64,000 nt of DNA from Flavobacteriales bacterium UBA2104 (lineage in GTDB: Bacteria > Bacteroidota > Bacteroidia > Flavobacteriales_D > Crocinitomicaceae). The position numbers were made by a program, and so were the translations under genes. The stretch lies in the NCBI GenBank assembly GCA_002331485.1, contig DCYS01000030.1, positions 49,568-113,567 on the forward strand, given 5' to 3'. Position 1 is the first letter of the stretch. Every line of letters starts with the position of its first letter. The notes beneath the pieces were generated by a model. The model made no database searches. It was not told the origin of the DNA and saw nothing but the letters and a program-made list of their open reading frames with translations. Of this stretch, positions 52,296 to 61,181 are shown piece by piece.

Positions 52296-52958
52296 TTAAA
52301 TATTTAGGTATTTCATCAATTCATCATATCTATCCTTGAGATCTTCGTGATGACTATTTCTCTGGTAACTTGCTTTTACGTGATAGTCGTATCTCTCAAG
52401 CGCACGAATGATTCGACCTAATTCAACAACATTGATCTTTAAGGTAAGCTCAAGTTTTTTTGAGGCTTGACTCGAGGTGATAAAAGCGCTTAGTACTTTA
52501 GCGCTCTCGCTTTCAATGATCTGAGAAATCTGTCCCAGCGAATAATCAGTGTCATTCATCTCGAGCACGATAATACCTCCAGTTTCTTTTATACTTCCCG
52601 TTTCAGCGATACGTTGCATTAATGTAACAATACCTATACTACCGAGGAAATTTTCTTCTTCGTCGAGAACCGGTACAACTGTCAAATGATCATCAGATGC
52701 TATAGCAAGTACTTCATAAATATGAGAAGTCCCTTTAACATAAGGTCTAGGTAGATGGTCAAACAATTCATGTAGTGTTTTGCTGACATCATTCTTATCT
52801 AAAAGATCATCTTCAGAAACGAGCCCAACAAAGTTCTCACCTTTTAAAACTGCCAGGTGATTTACCTTGAACTCTTCCATCCATCTCAGGGCTACCTCAC
52901 CAGTATCCGTATGCCTTAGCGGTGGAATTTCTTCTGTTATTAATTCTATTGCAATCAT
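52296..52958 (-). CDS. CBS-domain protein
   Basis: 220 residues from ATG 52958 (a TTG at 52970 would add four). Two CBS modules at about 1-55 and 70-125 form a Bateman pair, which usually binds adenine nucleotides; the rest (about 135-220) is ACT-like, with alternating strands (I-V-L-E-M-N-D and L-E-L-T-L-K-I-N). No enzyme or channel domain is attached. It precedes nadK by 2 bases, so it could be an adenylate-sensing partner of NAD kinase; that link is inferred from position only. It is divergent from pdxJ. Confidence 0.85.
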   Translation of the reverse strand: MIAIELITEEIPPLRHTDTGEVALRWMEEFKVNHLAVLKGENFVGLVSEDDLLDKNDVSKTLHELFDHLPRPYVKGTSHIYEVLAIASDDHLTVVPVLDEEENFLGSIGIVTLMQRIAETGSIKETGGIIVLEMNDTDYSLGQISQIIESESAKVLSAFITSSQASKKLELTLKINVVELGRIIRALERYDYHVKASYQRNSHHEDLKDRYDELMKYLNI

Positions 52959-52995
52959 TGTATTGACCAAAGTAGTAATTCTACATTAATGTATA

Positions 52996-53003
52996 TAACT
53001 TTG
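52996..53003 (+). promoter_or_regulatory. pdxJ promoter -7 box TAACTTTG
   Basis: A perfect TAnnTTTG box 23 bases before ATG 53027; no TTG at -33. Confidence 0.5.
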
Positions 53004-53026
53004 TCTGAACAAAATTTGTGCAGATC

Positions 53027-53743
53027 ATGACCAACTTAAGTGTTAACGTAAATAAAATTGCAACATTGAGAAATGCAAGGGGTGGAAATACCCCAAATGT
53101 GACGCAAGTTGCGATCGACTGTGAACGTTTTGGAGCTCAAGGAATAACCATTCATCCCAGACCCGATGAACGTCATATAACAAAAAAGGATGTTTACGAT
53201 CTTAAGGAGGTTGTAACCACAGAATTTAATATTGAGGGTTATCCGAATGAAAGGTTTATGCAACTAATTGCGGATAATCTTCCAGAGCAAGCAACTCTAG
53301 TCCCCGATCCTCCCGGTGTATTGACTTCAAATGCCGGCTGGAATACAAAAGAGAATAAGGAATTCTTAAAGGATATTTGTGATAAATTAAGGGCTTTGGG
53401 AGTTCGGAGCTCAATTTTTATTGAGACTGATCTTGATATGATAAGAGGTGCTGCGGACATTGGAGTTGATCGGATCGAATTTTATACAGGTCCATTTGCA
53501 GAACAGTACCATAATAATGCAGATAAAGCTGTACATCCATATATTAAGGCAGCCGAGTTGGCCAATGAATTAGGAATAGGGATCAACGCTGGGCATGATC
53601 TAAATCTTAAGAACCTCGGTTTTTTTAAAAGGTCGATTCCTGGACTTTTGGAGGTAAGTATTGGTCACGCATTAATTGCTGATTCACTTTATTTTGGATT
53701 AGAGCAAACAATTTACAAGTATAAAGAGTTACTCGTAGACTAG
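53027..53743 (+). CDS. pdxJ: Pyridoxine 5'-phosphate synthase
   Basis: 238 residues from ATG 53027; a GTG at 53018 would add three residues. It joins 1-deoxyxylulose 5-phosphate and 3-amino-2-oxopropyl phosphate to make pyridoxine 5'-phosphate, so it draws on the product of dxs, which is also in this window. Marks are V-N-K-I-A-T-L-R-N-A-R at the start, I-H-P-R-P-D-E-R-H near residue 45 and G-I-N-A-G-H-D-L-N-L-K-N-L near the end. The esterase gene follows after 14 bases. Confidence 0.97.
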   Translation: MTNLSVNVNKIATLRNARGGNTPNVTQVAIDCERFGAQGITIHPRPDERHITKKDVYDLKEVVTTEFNIEGYPNERFMQLIADNLPEQATLVPDPPGVLTSNAGWNTKENKEFLKDICDKLRALGVRSSIFIETDLDMIRGAADIGVDRIEFYTGPFAEQYHNNADKAVHPYIKAAELANELGIGINAGHDLNLKNLGFFKRSIPGLLEVSIGHALIADSLYFGLEQTIYKYKELLVD

Positions 53744-53757
53744 AAAAGTCATAAGTA

Positions 53758-54519
53758 ATGAAATTACATTATAAGAAGTTAGGAGAAGGTCAGCCATTGA
53801 TAATTCTCCATGGATTATTTGGATCTTTAGATAATTGGCAAACGCATGGTAAGAAGTTAGCCGAATATTTTGAAGTATATCTTGTCGACCAGCGTAATCA
53901 TGGTAAGTCAGGTTGGAGCGAAGATTTTAACTACGACTTCATGGCTGATGATCTGAATGAATTTATTGAAGAGCATAATCTAGAAGATGTTATTTTAATA
54001 GGCCATTCAATGGGAGGTAAGACCATTATGAGATATGCTCAGAAGTATCCAGAAAAGATCGAAAAAATGATTGTCGTGGATATGGGAGTTAAGTCTTACC
54101 CCATTCATCATGATCAGATCATAGAGGGACTTAAATCAATTGATCTAGAAGTTGTGGATTCGAGGAGTGAAGCTCGAAAAATGTTATCTAAATATGTAGA
54201 AAACGAATCCATTCGACAATTCTTACTTAAGAACCTGTATTGGGTTGATAAAGGCAAGTTAGGATGGAAAATTAATATACCTGTTCTAGAAAGGGAGTTG
54301 CCGGTAATCACTGAAGCTTTACCGCAAAAAGAATCGTTAATTGATGTTTTATTCGTTTCAGGTGGTCAATCAAATTATGTTATCCCTGAGGATTATGATT
54401 CTATTCGAAAGTACTTTCCTTTAGCAGACTTTCATGTAATAGATCGAGCAGGACATTGGATACACGCTGAAGCACCTCAAGAATTTATGGAAGAAGTACT
54501 TGGCTATTGTCTTAGATAA
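53758..54519 (+). CDS. Alpha/beta-fold esterase (YbfF-like)
   Basis: 253 residues, cytoplasmic. The oxyanion loop H-G-L-F-G-S-L-D-N-W, nucleophile elbow G-H-S-M-G-G-K and late catalytic His in A-G-H-W-I-H-A-E match the YbfF/ABHD11 group of small acyl esterases. The acid residue is probably the Asp in L-I-D-V-L-F or nearby. Its natural substrate is unknown. It is 14 bases after pdxJ and likely shares its promoter. Confidence 0.9.
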   Translation: MKLHYKKLGEGQPLIILHGLFGSLDNWQTHGKKLAEYFEVYLVDQRNHGKSGWSEDFNYDFMADDLNEFIEEHNLEDVILIGHSMGGKTIMRYAQKYPEKIEKMIVVDMGVKSYPIHHDQIIEGLKSIDLEVVDSRSEARKMLSKYVENESIRQFLLKNLYWVDKGKLGWKINIPVLERELPVITEALPQKESLIDVLFVSGGQSNYVIPEDYDSIRKYFPLADFHVIDRAGHWIHAEAPQEFMEEVLGYCLR

Positions 54520-54545
54520 AAAAAGCCCGCTATAAAGCGAGCTTT
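54518..54545 (-). terminator. Intrinsic terminator of the PorE-like gene
   Basis: An interrupted stem (54524-54531 with 54536-54543, one C-A mismatch) with loop ATAA. On the minus strand it is followed by seven T (complement of 54518-54524). It may also serve the convergent esterase gene. Confidence 0.75.
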
Positions 54546-54567
54546 CCAATTTTTTCTGAATCTTATA

Positions 54568-56682
54568 TTATTCCTCTGATTCCTCTTCAGTTTCCTCAGT
54601 TGACTCAGGTTTGTAATCCATACGGACAACTTCACCCTCAGTTCTACGATTGAATTGGTGAAGTTTTTCAAACAAGTCTTTATCTTTTGACTTGAACTGA
54701 TTGATATATTTTTCTGTCAATTCAATTGCTTCGAACTCACCTTTTGGTTTCTTTACTAGGTATTTACCATCCTTCAGATAGACCATTCTTGGGCTGTTTT
54801 CTCCCTGACCTTCTGGAACTAAACGTTCTGCAGCAACACCTTTTTCATTTACAAGGTAATCAACACATGACTTCGCACGAGCTTCTGCAAGTCGCTCATT
54901 AGATCTTGCTGATCCACGACTATCCGTGTGAGAAACAAGCTTAAGAACCATTCCCGGATACTCTTGAAGTAATTCATATACATAGTTCAATGAATCCTTT
55001 GAATTAATAGAGTCCTCAATGACCATAAGTTCAGCACTACCCAGTCGGTAACGAACCTCTGGTAATACGATCGGAGTTTTTGGTAATAGGTTCATTTCTA
55101 CAATGAAGTTTTGATCATACTTCAAACCTACTGTAGAGAATTCCTCTGAGTCATCACTTGGATGAAAACCTTCTTTCGGAAGTACCTTAACTGTATAATT
55201 AGTTTCTTCGTTGATGTAACGATCCCCATTTGGTTTCTTATCCCAGAATACTGTACCATCAGAATTAGTAACTCCTTTAAATGAATCTCCGCCTTCTGCA
55301 GATACTTCAACAGTTGCTCCTTCTATACGTTCTGATCCACCAACTTTAGTTACGATAACTTTCAGGTCAAACACATTTGGTGGTAATTCATAAGACCAAA
55401 TATCTGGAAGTCCTCTTGAACCTCTAGAACCGCTTCTATTTGATGTGAAATAACCATGACGCTCGTCTGTTTCTGTTAAATGGTAGTCATTCATGTCAGA
55501 GTTCAATGGGGTTCCTAAGTTTTTAGGTGCTTCAAATTTCATTTCACCATCTCCTTTTGCGGCTCTGAATAGATCCAGTCCACCAAGACCTTTGTGACCA
55601 TCTGATGAGAACAATAGATCTCCATTCAGTGCGTAAGTTGGGAATAATTCATCTCCAGGAGTATTGATTCCCGGCCCTAAATTTACTGGAGTTGTCCACG
55701 AATCTTCTCTTCTTTGATATTTTGTATACCACAGATCCTTTCCTCCCTGTCCTCCAGGAAGATCACTTGAAAAGATAAGAATAGAAGCATCTTCATTAGG
55801 GCATGGGTGACCAACACTGATCGAATCATGTGAGTTCAAAGGTAGTTTCTTAGGAATTGACCAGGATCTACCTTTTTTCTCCGCTGTCCATATTTGACAT
55901 CCTAGGTCAGATTTTTCAACCGTAGGACAACGTGTGATATAAAGATTTTTGAATCTACCATCAAAAGCCATCGTACCTTCATTAAACTCTGTATTAATAC
56001 TATCAGATTCAAATAATTTTGGTGGATTCCAATTGCCAGATCTATCTTTCTCAACTTCCCAAATATTAAAATACCCTTCACCTGTAATTGGATCTTTTCC
56101 ACTTCCAATTGGTGCTTTTCTTGTTGAACCGAAAACGAATGTATTACCTCTTCTACTCGAAACAACAGGAGCCATGTCCATCCCTTCGTCATTGATCTTG
56201 AATTCCGCTTTAACCGTATATCTCGTTCGGTTATCTTTCATGACCTGAGCCTTCTCAAGAGAATTTAAAGCGTTTTTAACTTGCTTGTCATCTGGGACTA
56301 AGGCTAAGTACTCTTCATAGTTCTCCTTAGCTTTATCATACTCACCTTGTTTTCTGTAGATGTTACCAATTCTGAAATAAACAGTTGGATTTTCATTGAA
56401 ATGTTTCAAGTCAATTGAACGCTGGTACCATTCAATAGCCTTTTCATCATTAAATGCTTTTTCATATGAGTAAGCAGCTTTATAGGCTAAGTCGGCCTTC
56501 ATCGCTACAGCTCTTTCATTTCTTGGAGAGATACGATCATAAGCTTTTGTTAAAAGATCAGCTGCTTCGAAATATTTTCCACTTTTATAGGCCGTTTCAG
56601 CTTTCTTTATTGCTGCAGGTTGAGCCAGGGCCGTAATACTGAACAGCAATGATAATACGATAGCAAAACTTTTCATTTTCAT
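54568..56682 (-). CDS. PorE-like protein: TPR, PD40 propeller, CarboxypepD-like and OmpA domains
   Basis: 704 residues. Order: signal peptide (ending A-L-A-Q), TPR helices at about 20-135, a PD40/WD40-like beta-propeller at about 150-430, a carboxypeptidase-regulatory-like domain at about 435-530 and an OmpA peptidoglycan-binding domain at about 555-670 (S-H-T-D-S-R-G and N-E-R-L-A-E-A-R-A). This is the domain order of PorE, a T9SS component that links the secretion machine to peptidoglycan. PorE is a lipoprotein; here the signal peptide has no lipobox, so this may be a paralogue. The tail is Glu-rich. It has its own likely promoter and terminator. Confidence 0.88.
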   Translation of the reverse strand: MKMKSFAIVLSLLFSITALAQPAAIKKAETAYKSGKYFEAADLLTKAYDRISPRNERAVAMKADLAYKAAYSYEKAFNDEKAIEWYQRSIDLKHFNENPTVYFRIGNIYRKQGEYDKAKENYEEYLALVPDDKQVKNALNSLEKAQVMKDNRTRYTVKAEFKINDEGMDMAPVVSSRRGNTFVFGSTRKAPIGSGKDPITGEGYFNIWEVEKDRSGNWNPPKLFESDSINTEFNEGTMAFDGRFKNLYITRCPTVEKSDLGCQIWTAEKKGRSWSIPKKLPLNSHDSISVGHPCPNEDASILIFSSDLPGGQGGKDLWYTKYQRREDSWTTPVNLGPGINTPGDELFPTYALNGDLLFSSDGHKGLGGLDLFRAAKGDGEMKFEAPKNLGTPLNSDMNDYHLTETDERHGYFTSNRSGSRGSRGLPDIWSYELPPNVFDLKVIVTKVGGSERIEGATVEVSAEGGDSFKGVTNSDGTVFWDKKPNGDRYINEETNYTVKVLPKEGFHPSDDSEEFSTVGLKYDQNFIVEMNLLPKTPIVLPEVRYRLGSAELMVIEDSINSKDSLNYVYELLQEYPGMVLKLVSHTDSRGSARSNERLAEARAKSCVDYLVNEKGVAAERLVPEGQGENSPRMVYLKDGKYLVKKPKGEFEAIELTEKYINQFKSKDKDLFEKLHQFNRRTEGEVVRMDYKPESTEETEEESEE

Positions 56683-56780
56683 AGACTAAAGGAGTTACGT
56701 ATAATTTCCCGAAAGAAAATAAATTTAAAATTAAACATAAGAAACATCTCTCATCAAATGTCCCTTCGTACAATAACTCT

Positions 56781-56788
56781 CAAAAATA
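56781..56788 (-). promoter_or_regulatory. PorE-like gene promoter -7 box (TATTTTTG on the minus strand)
   Basis: A perfect TAnnTTTG match about 100 bases before the start codon; no TTG at -33. Confidence 0.4.
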
Positions 56789-56873
56789 ATTAAATTTCTT
56801 TTAACTGATAGTTAAATTCAGATAGAGTTCGTTATATTGTTAATAACGAGGTTTGTAAAACGTGTGAAATGAA

Positions 56874-57923
56874 TCAGTTTCTCCCTGATAAATAAGTCCT
56901 CCAGCGTTCAAGAACTTTTTGAAAAGGTTCGGGTATTTCTGAGTCGAATCGCATGTATTTTTTCGTCTTCGGATGCTCAAAACCTAGTGTTTTAGCATGC
57001 AGAGCCTGGCCATCAAGCAATGCAAAGCTGTTCTCGATAAACTGTTTGTATTTGGAGAACGTTGTTCCTTTTAAAATTTTGTCCCCTCCATATTCCAGAT
57101 CATTAAATAATGGGTGTCCAATATATTTCATATGGGCACGAATCTGATGAGTTCTACCGGTTTCGAGTTGACATTCAACAAGAGTAACATAGCCGTACCT
57201 CTCTAAAACTCTGTAGTTCGTTACGGCATGCTTACCATGATCGCCATCCGGAAAAACAGTCATTAATTTTCGATTCGTTAGTGATCGGCCCAGGTTTCCT
57301 TCTATCCTGCCTTTATCATTTTCAACATCTCCCCACACTAATGCATGATACTTTCTTTCGGTCGTTCTATCATAAAATTGTTTAGCGAGGTGGGTCAATG
57401 CATGCTCTGTTTTGGCAACAACCATTAAACCAGTTGTATGTTTGTCAAGTCGATGAACTAATCCTGGTCGTCCATAATAATCATCCTGTTTGGCAGGAAG
57501 ATTCTCAAAGTGGTAAACCAAAGCGTTTACTAAAGTCCCAGAATAATTACCATAACCTGGATGAACGACCATATTCGATTGTTTATTTACAACGATCAAA
57601 GTATCGTCTTCATAATGAATATCAAGCGGAAGGTCTTGAGGGATGAGCTCTAACTCACGAACAGGGTAGGGTAGTACAATGGATATCTCATCTTCTGGCT
57701 TTACTTTATAGTTCTGCTTTACGGATTTACCACCAACTAAAATGCTTCCATTCTTGGCGGCTACCTGGATCTTATTCCGAGAAGTATTAGGAATTCTATC
57801 CATCAAAAATTTATCGATTCGAACAACTTCCTGACCTTTATCAGCTATGAATTTATGGTGTTCATATAGTTCTTCACCTTGGTCATTTTCATTGTCAAGA
57901 TCTTGACTTTTATCTTCCTTCAT
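56874..57923 (-). CDS. RluA family pseudouridine synthase (RluD-like)
   Basis: 349 residues. An N-terminal S4 RNA-binding domain (V-R-I-D-K-F-L-M-D-R) is followed by the catalytic domain with R-L-D-K-H-T-T-G (Asp as catalytic residue) and the RNA-contact segments L-E-T-G-R-T-H-Q-I-R and H-A-x-x-L-G-F-E-H-P. This is the layout of RluD, which modifies 23S rRNA helix 69, though RluC cannot be excluded. It starts 7 bases after the T9SS protein and is the last gene of the PASTA operon. Confidence 0.95.
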   Translation of the reverse strand: MKEDKSQDLDNENDQGEELYEHHKFIADKGQEVVRIDKFLMDRIPNTSRNKIQVAAKNGSILVGGKSVKQNYKVKPEDEISIVLPYPVRELELIPQDLPLDIHYEDDTLIVVNKQSNMVVHPGYGNYSGTLVNALVYHFENLPAKQDDYYGRPGLVHRLDKHTTGLMVVAKTEHALTHLAKQFYDRTTERKYHALVWGDVENDKGRIEGNLGRSLTNRKLMTVFPDGDHGKHAVTNYRVLERYGYVTLVECQLETGRTHQIRAHMKYIGHPLFNDLEYGGDKILKGTTFSKYKQFIENSFALLDGQALHAKTLGFEHPKTKKYMRFDSEIPEPFQKVLERWRTYLSGRN

Positions 57924-57930
57924 CTCCTAT

Positions 57931-60183
57931 CTATTGAACAACTAGCTTCTTGGTTACTACAGGCAGATTATTCTTAACCACTCTAACAAAATAAATTCCG
58001 CGCTCAAAGTGAGAAATATCAATATTTGAAGACTTCGTGGTAGACATCAATACTTGACCGCTCATGCTGATCAATTCATATTTGACAAGACCATTAATGT
58101 TCGTTTCAAACGAAACGTGGTTTTGAGTTGGATTAGGATAGATCAGTAGTTCAGGTTCAATAATATTGGCTTGGTCTTGAGGTTCGAAATCGGATATTCC
58201 AAGTAAGTAATCAAGTTTACTGGTAACCATAGGGCGCATCATTAAAGCACCAGGGAAACTTGCATTATTCCAAAGATTACCCCCATCTACACTCCAGAAA
58301 ATCTTATCCGAAACATCATGGTTTTTATCATAGCCTATATTCAATCTCTCTTCGTCAATTTGACGCATCCCTATGTAGAACGTCTCACCAACACCTACTT
58401 TCATTGTATCTTCAAAATAATAAATAGTGAATTTGTTTCTGTCACTCGTATATTTTGGTTGTCTTGGGAAGAAAAACTCATCTTCGTAGATTAAATTACC
58501 TGGTTGGCCACCGTCGTCATCCCAAACCGAAAGAAGAAATAAGTTGTTTGAAACATCCACAACAGAAGGAACGAAGTGGATTTGGATTCCAACCAAAGAA
58601 TCTGACTGATAGGCATCAAACTTATATGCTAAAAGACCTTGTTCACCAGTTACGCCGTATGCTCTTTCCGCTGTTCCATCATCATAGGCGTAATAATTTT
58701 CAAAAACCTGGGTACCAAATGTCGAATCGTTTAACGCATAATTTGGAAACTGAGCATTGGCGATACCTTCGTAATCAAAATAGGCAGATGTATCATTAGG
58801 TAACGTCTCATCATATGAATATCCGGAACTGAAATCATGCAGACTAGTATACGTTGTGCGAGGTTCATAATTGATGTTTCCGCCAGAAAGATCAGATGCA
58901 TTTAACACATATGACCCTTCCAAATTTCCGTCTAAGTAAACATTGACAGCGCCATTTTGATTGTTTTCAGTCAATTCACTTCCATTTCTTACTGTTACTT
59001 CAACATTCGAGCTCATTTTACCCGAAGGATTGTTTCTGTAATGTTTCCATGGCACACTTGTGTAGGTTTCTAACAAGGTACTTATCGGATATACAAAGGC
59101 AAAGTCTTTAAATAGTGTATCCTGATAACCTGAAAGTGGTCTCAGATTAACATAATCAATATGAAAATGATCTATTCCTCCGGCTAACGAACCGTAATTC
59201 ATAAATCTAAATTGAAAGCCTTTCTGAAAATAATCCATGTTCGTTATAGGCAAATGAGCTACTTCGAAATCAGAATTTGAACCTCCCGAAGTACTCCAAA
59301 CCCTTGTCCATTCATCATTTGTAGGAGAGTAAAAATCAAGATAAAGTGAATCCGTTTCTTCAGGTACTTCTCCAAATCCTTCGCGTTGAACTAAGAAACT
59401 GAAGTATACAGAATCTCCAGGTGCATCTGAGGACAGATCGAGCGGTTTCGATAATAATGTATCTGCAGTGCCGGGTGTTGTAGATCCAAAAATATACGGG
59501 TATCCCGTTTCATCTAATCCATCGAAAGTTACAACTCCTAAAGACCAAGGCTCTACGGCAAACCTATAGTTATGATAAGCATTGTCATTAAGCCAAAGTT
59601 TATTTGGTTCATTTATATGGGCAACAAAGATCCTTGCTGAATCCTGAACGTACTCTGGGTCGTTCAGCCAAACTGTATCGGGATCGTTTGCACCACCTCC
59701 AATCGTGTCATAAACATTAAATGGAGGATATCCATACGTTTGAAAATGATTCGGAGCGTAATCAACAAGATCATCAAATAAGAAACGAGTTGAATCAAAT
59801 GGGTAATATATAGTTGTATCGTTAACAACATCATATTCAGCTCTGAATGTACTGCTATCTGTAAAAATTGAGTTTGGCGCCAGCGGTTGTTCTGTCAATT
59901 CATCTAATAATCTGTGATATAACGTATCGCTGACATTAGCATCACCTGTATTCGCATCATAAGATTGGAAGTTGTTTCTTGAAAATTCATCGAAGAAAGG
60001 AAGACTCAACGTATCTGTAATGTATATAAAGGTACTGTCAAAACTATTTGAAAGAGCTTTTGATACTTCCTTTTTCTTATGAAATAGATCGGGGTTAGAC
60101 ATAATTGGCCCTTCCTCATCCTGAGAAAAACTGATCGTCCAAAAGCATTGGATCATAAGCAAGAAAGCTAAAAGTTTCTTCAT
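57931..60183 (-). CDS. Large T9SS-exported beta-rich protein
   Basis: 750 residues from ATG 60183; the frame is open further upstream but that part overlaps the PASTA gene and has no signal peptide. A signal peptide (ending S-F-S-Q) leads into a long beta-rich region with several jelly-roll-like segments (L-P-F-F-D-E-F-S-R near 60) and a T9SS sorting domain (I-Y-P-N-P-T-Q-N, ending K-K-L-V-V-Q). No catalytic motif was seen. Such proteins are common next to rluD in flavobacteria. It begins 1 base after the PASTA stop. Confidence 0.85.
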   Translation of the reverse strand: MKKLLAFLLMIQCFWTISFSQDEEGPIMSNPDLFHKKKEVSKALSNSFDSTFIYITDTLSLPFFDEFSRNNFQSYDANTGDANVSDTLYHRLLDELTEQPLAPNSIFTDSSTFRAEYDVVNDTTIYYPFDSTRFLFDDLVDYAPNHFQTYGYPPFNVYDTIGGGANDPDTVWLNDPEYVQDSARIFVAHINEPNKLWLNDNAYHNYRFAVEPWSLGVVTFDGLDETGYPYIFGSTTPGTADTLLSKPLDLSSDAPGDSVYFSFLVQREGFGEVPEETDSLYLDFYSPTNDEWTRVWSTSGGSNSDFEVAHLPITNMDYFQKGFQFRFMNYGSLAGGIDHFHIDYVNLRPLSGYQDTLFKDFAFVYPISTLLETYTSVPWKHYRNNPSGKMSSNVEVTVRNGSELTENNQNGAVNVYLDGNLEGSYVLNASDLSGGNINYEPRTTYTSLHDFSSGYSYDETLPNDTSAYFDYEGIANAQFPNYALNDSTFGTQVFENYYAYDDGTAERAYGVTGEQGLLAYKFDAYQSDSLVGIQIHFVPSVVDVSNNLFLLSVWDDDGGQPGNLIYEDEFFFPRQPKYTSDRNKFTIYYFEDTMKVGVGETFYIGMRQIDEERLNIGYDKNHDVSDKIFWSVDGGNLWNNASFPGALMMRPMVTSKLDYLLGISDFEPQDQANIIEPELLIYPNPTQNHVSFETNINGLVKYELISMSGQVLMSTTKSSNIDISHFERGIYFVRVVKNNLPVVTKKLVVQ

Positions 60184-60184
60184 G

Positions 60185-60988
60185 TTATTGATCTTCTTTA
60201 TTCTTCGGGCTGGCAAATATAGTGATCGTGGAACCTGCTGGAATTTTACTACTGTCAGCAGCAACAGGAGTTTGTTTCATAACAACCGCGGAAATACTAT
60301 CTTGTTTAGTTTCACATTTATTACAAACACTAAATAGCCTTAAACCTTTTAGACCTTTTAAACGCTCTTCTGATTCTTTTATTGTCAGACCATAAAGGTT
60401 GGGAACAACAACTAACTCTCCTGTGGTTTTCTCTCCTACGGTCAATTCAATTATAGAATTTATTGGTACACGCTGATCTTTTGTGACTGGCTTGCCTCTG
60501 TAACGTTGTCTCAAAACACTACCCTGATCTTCATTACTCGGTACATAGTTTATTTTGGTTCTTAGTCCTTGCGTTAAAAGTAATGCTTCAGCAAATCTTT
60601 GGCTCTTACTTACAACTAAAGGGACTGAGACTAGTCTTGATCTTTTGGAAACTCGCAACTTAACGATTCTACCAGATTTAACCTCTAACCCAGAAGAGTC
60701 TGTTGGAGCAGGACTTTGATAGATAATTGTGCCTTCAACTATATCTGGATTATATACAGAATCGATAACTTCATATTTTATATCTGCATCTCCAATCAGA
60801 TTATCTACATCACTCACTTTATTTCCAAGGAAATTAGGGACTTTTATTGATTCTCCGAATCGAGTATAGCTATCGAAGTAAGCCAAAGAACCCCATATGA
60901 TTGCAACCCATGCAACGATAATAAGAACAACATTTATGATGAACTTCTTACTGATCAGAAAATTTCCAAGTTTCTTTAAAAATCGCAT
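60185..60988 (-). CDS. PASTA-domain membrane protein
   Basis: 267 residues. One membrane helix near residues 17-35 (I-I-N-V-V-L-I-I-V-A-W) is followed by three PASTA modules (about 45-110, 115-185, 190-260), each opening with a V-P-N/L pattern (K-V-P-N-F-L-G, S-V-P-L-V-V, V-V-P-N-L-Y-G). PASTA domains bind peptidoglycan stem peptides or beta-lactams. There is no kinase domain, so it is not a PknB-type sensor. It is divergent from ddl, a wall-precursor gene, which fits a wall role. A -7 box lies at 61018-61025. Confidence 0.9.
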   Translation of the reverse strand: MRFLKKLGNFLISKKFIINVVLIIVAWVAIIWGSLAYFDSYTRFGESIKVPNFLGNKVSDVDNLIGDADIKYEVIDSVYNPDIVEGTIIYQSPAPTDSSGLEVKSGRIVKLRVSKRSRLVSVPLVVSKSQRFAEALLLTQGLRTKINYVPSNEDQGSVLRQRYRGKPVTKDQRVPINSIIELTVGEKTTGELVVVPNLYGLTIKESEERLKGLKGLRLFSVCNKCETKQDSISAVVMKQTPVAADSSKIPAGSTITIFASPKNKEDQ

Positions 60989-61017
60989 TGTACTGATGGG
61001 TCAACGAGTAAATGCAA

Positions 61018-61025
61018 CAAAACTA
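61018..61025 (-). promoter_or_regulatory. PASTA operon promoter -7 box (TAGTTTTG on the minus strand)
   Basis: A perfect TAnnTTTG match 29 bases before the start codon; no TTG at the expected -33 distance. Confidence 0.5.
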
Positions 61026-61181
61026 ATGAAATTGTTCAAATGAAATTTAAAAAAAATGTGAATACCCGCTGTCTCTGATTTTGGACACTGTTTCAAAATT
61101 ATTCATAATAAAGTGCTCATAACTTTTGGAGGTATTCCGACTGAGACTCCTGAATTCTCATTTACTTCGTAAAAAAAGGAG

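Noticed and set aside
58455..58799. Plus-strand open frame of 114 codons inside the T9SS protein gene
   Set aside because: Composition (many His, Arg, Gln) is that of an antisense frame; no start signal.
60184..60264. Longer N-terminus for the T9SS protein at 57931-60183
   Set aside because: It would overlap the PASTA gene and put 27 residues before a clear signal peptide.
61117..61130. TAACTTTTG upstream of ddl (also near 27773) as a -7 box
   Set aside because: The spacing inside the box is one base too long for TAnnTTTG and no TTG lies at the correct distance.
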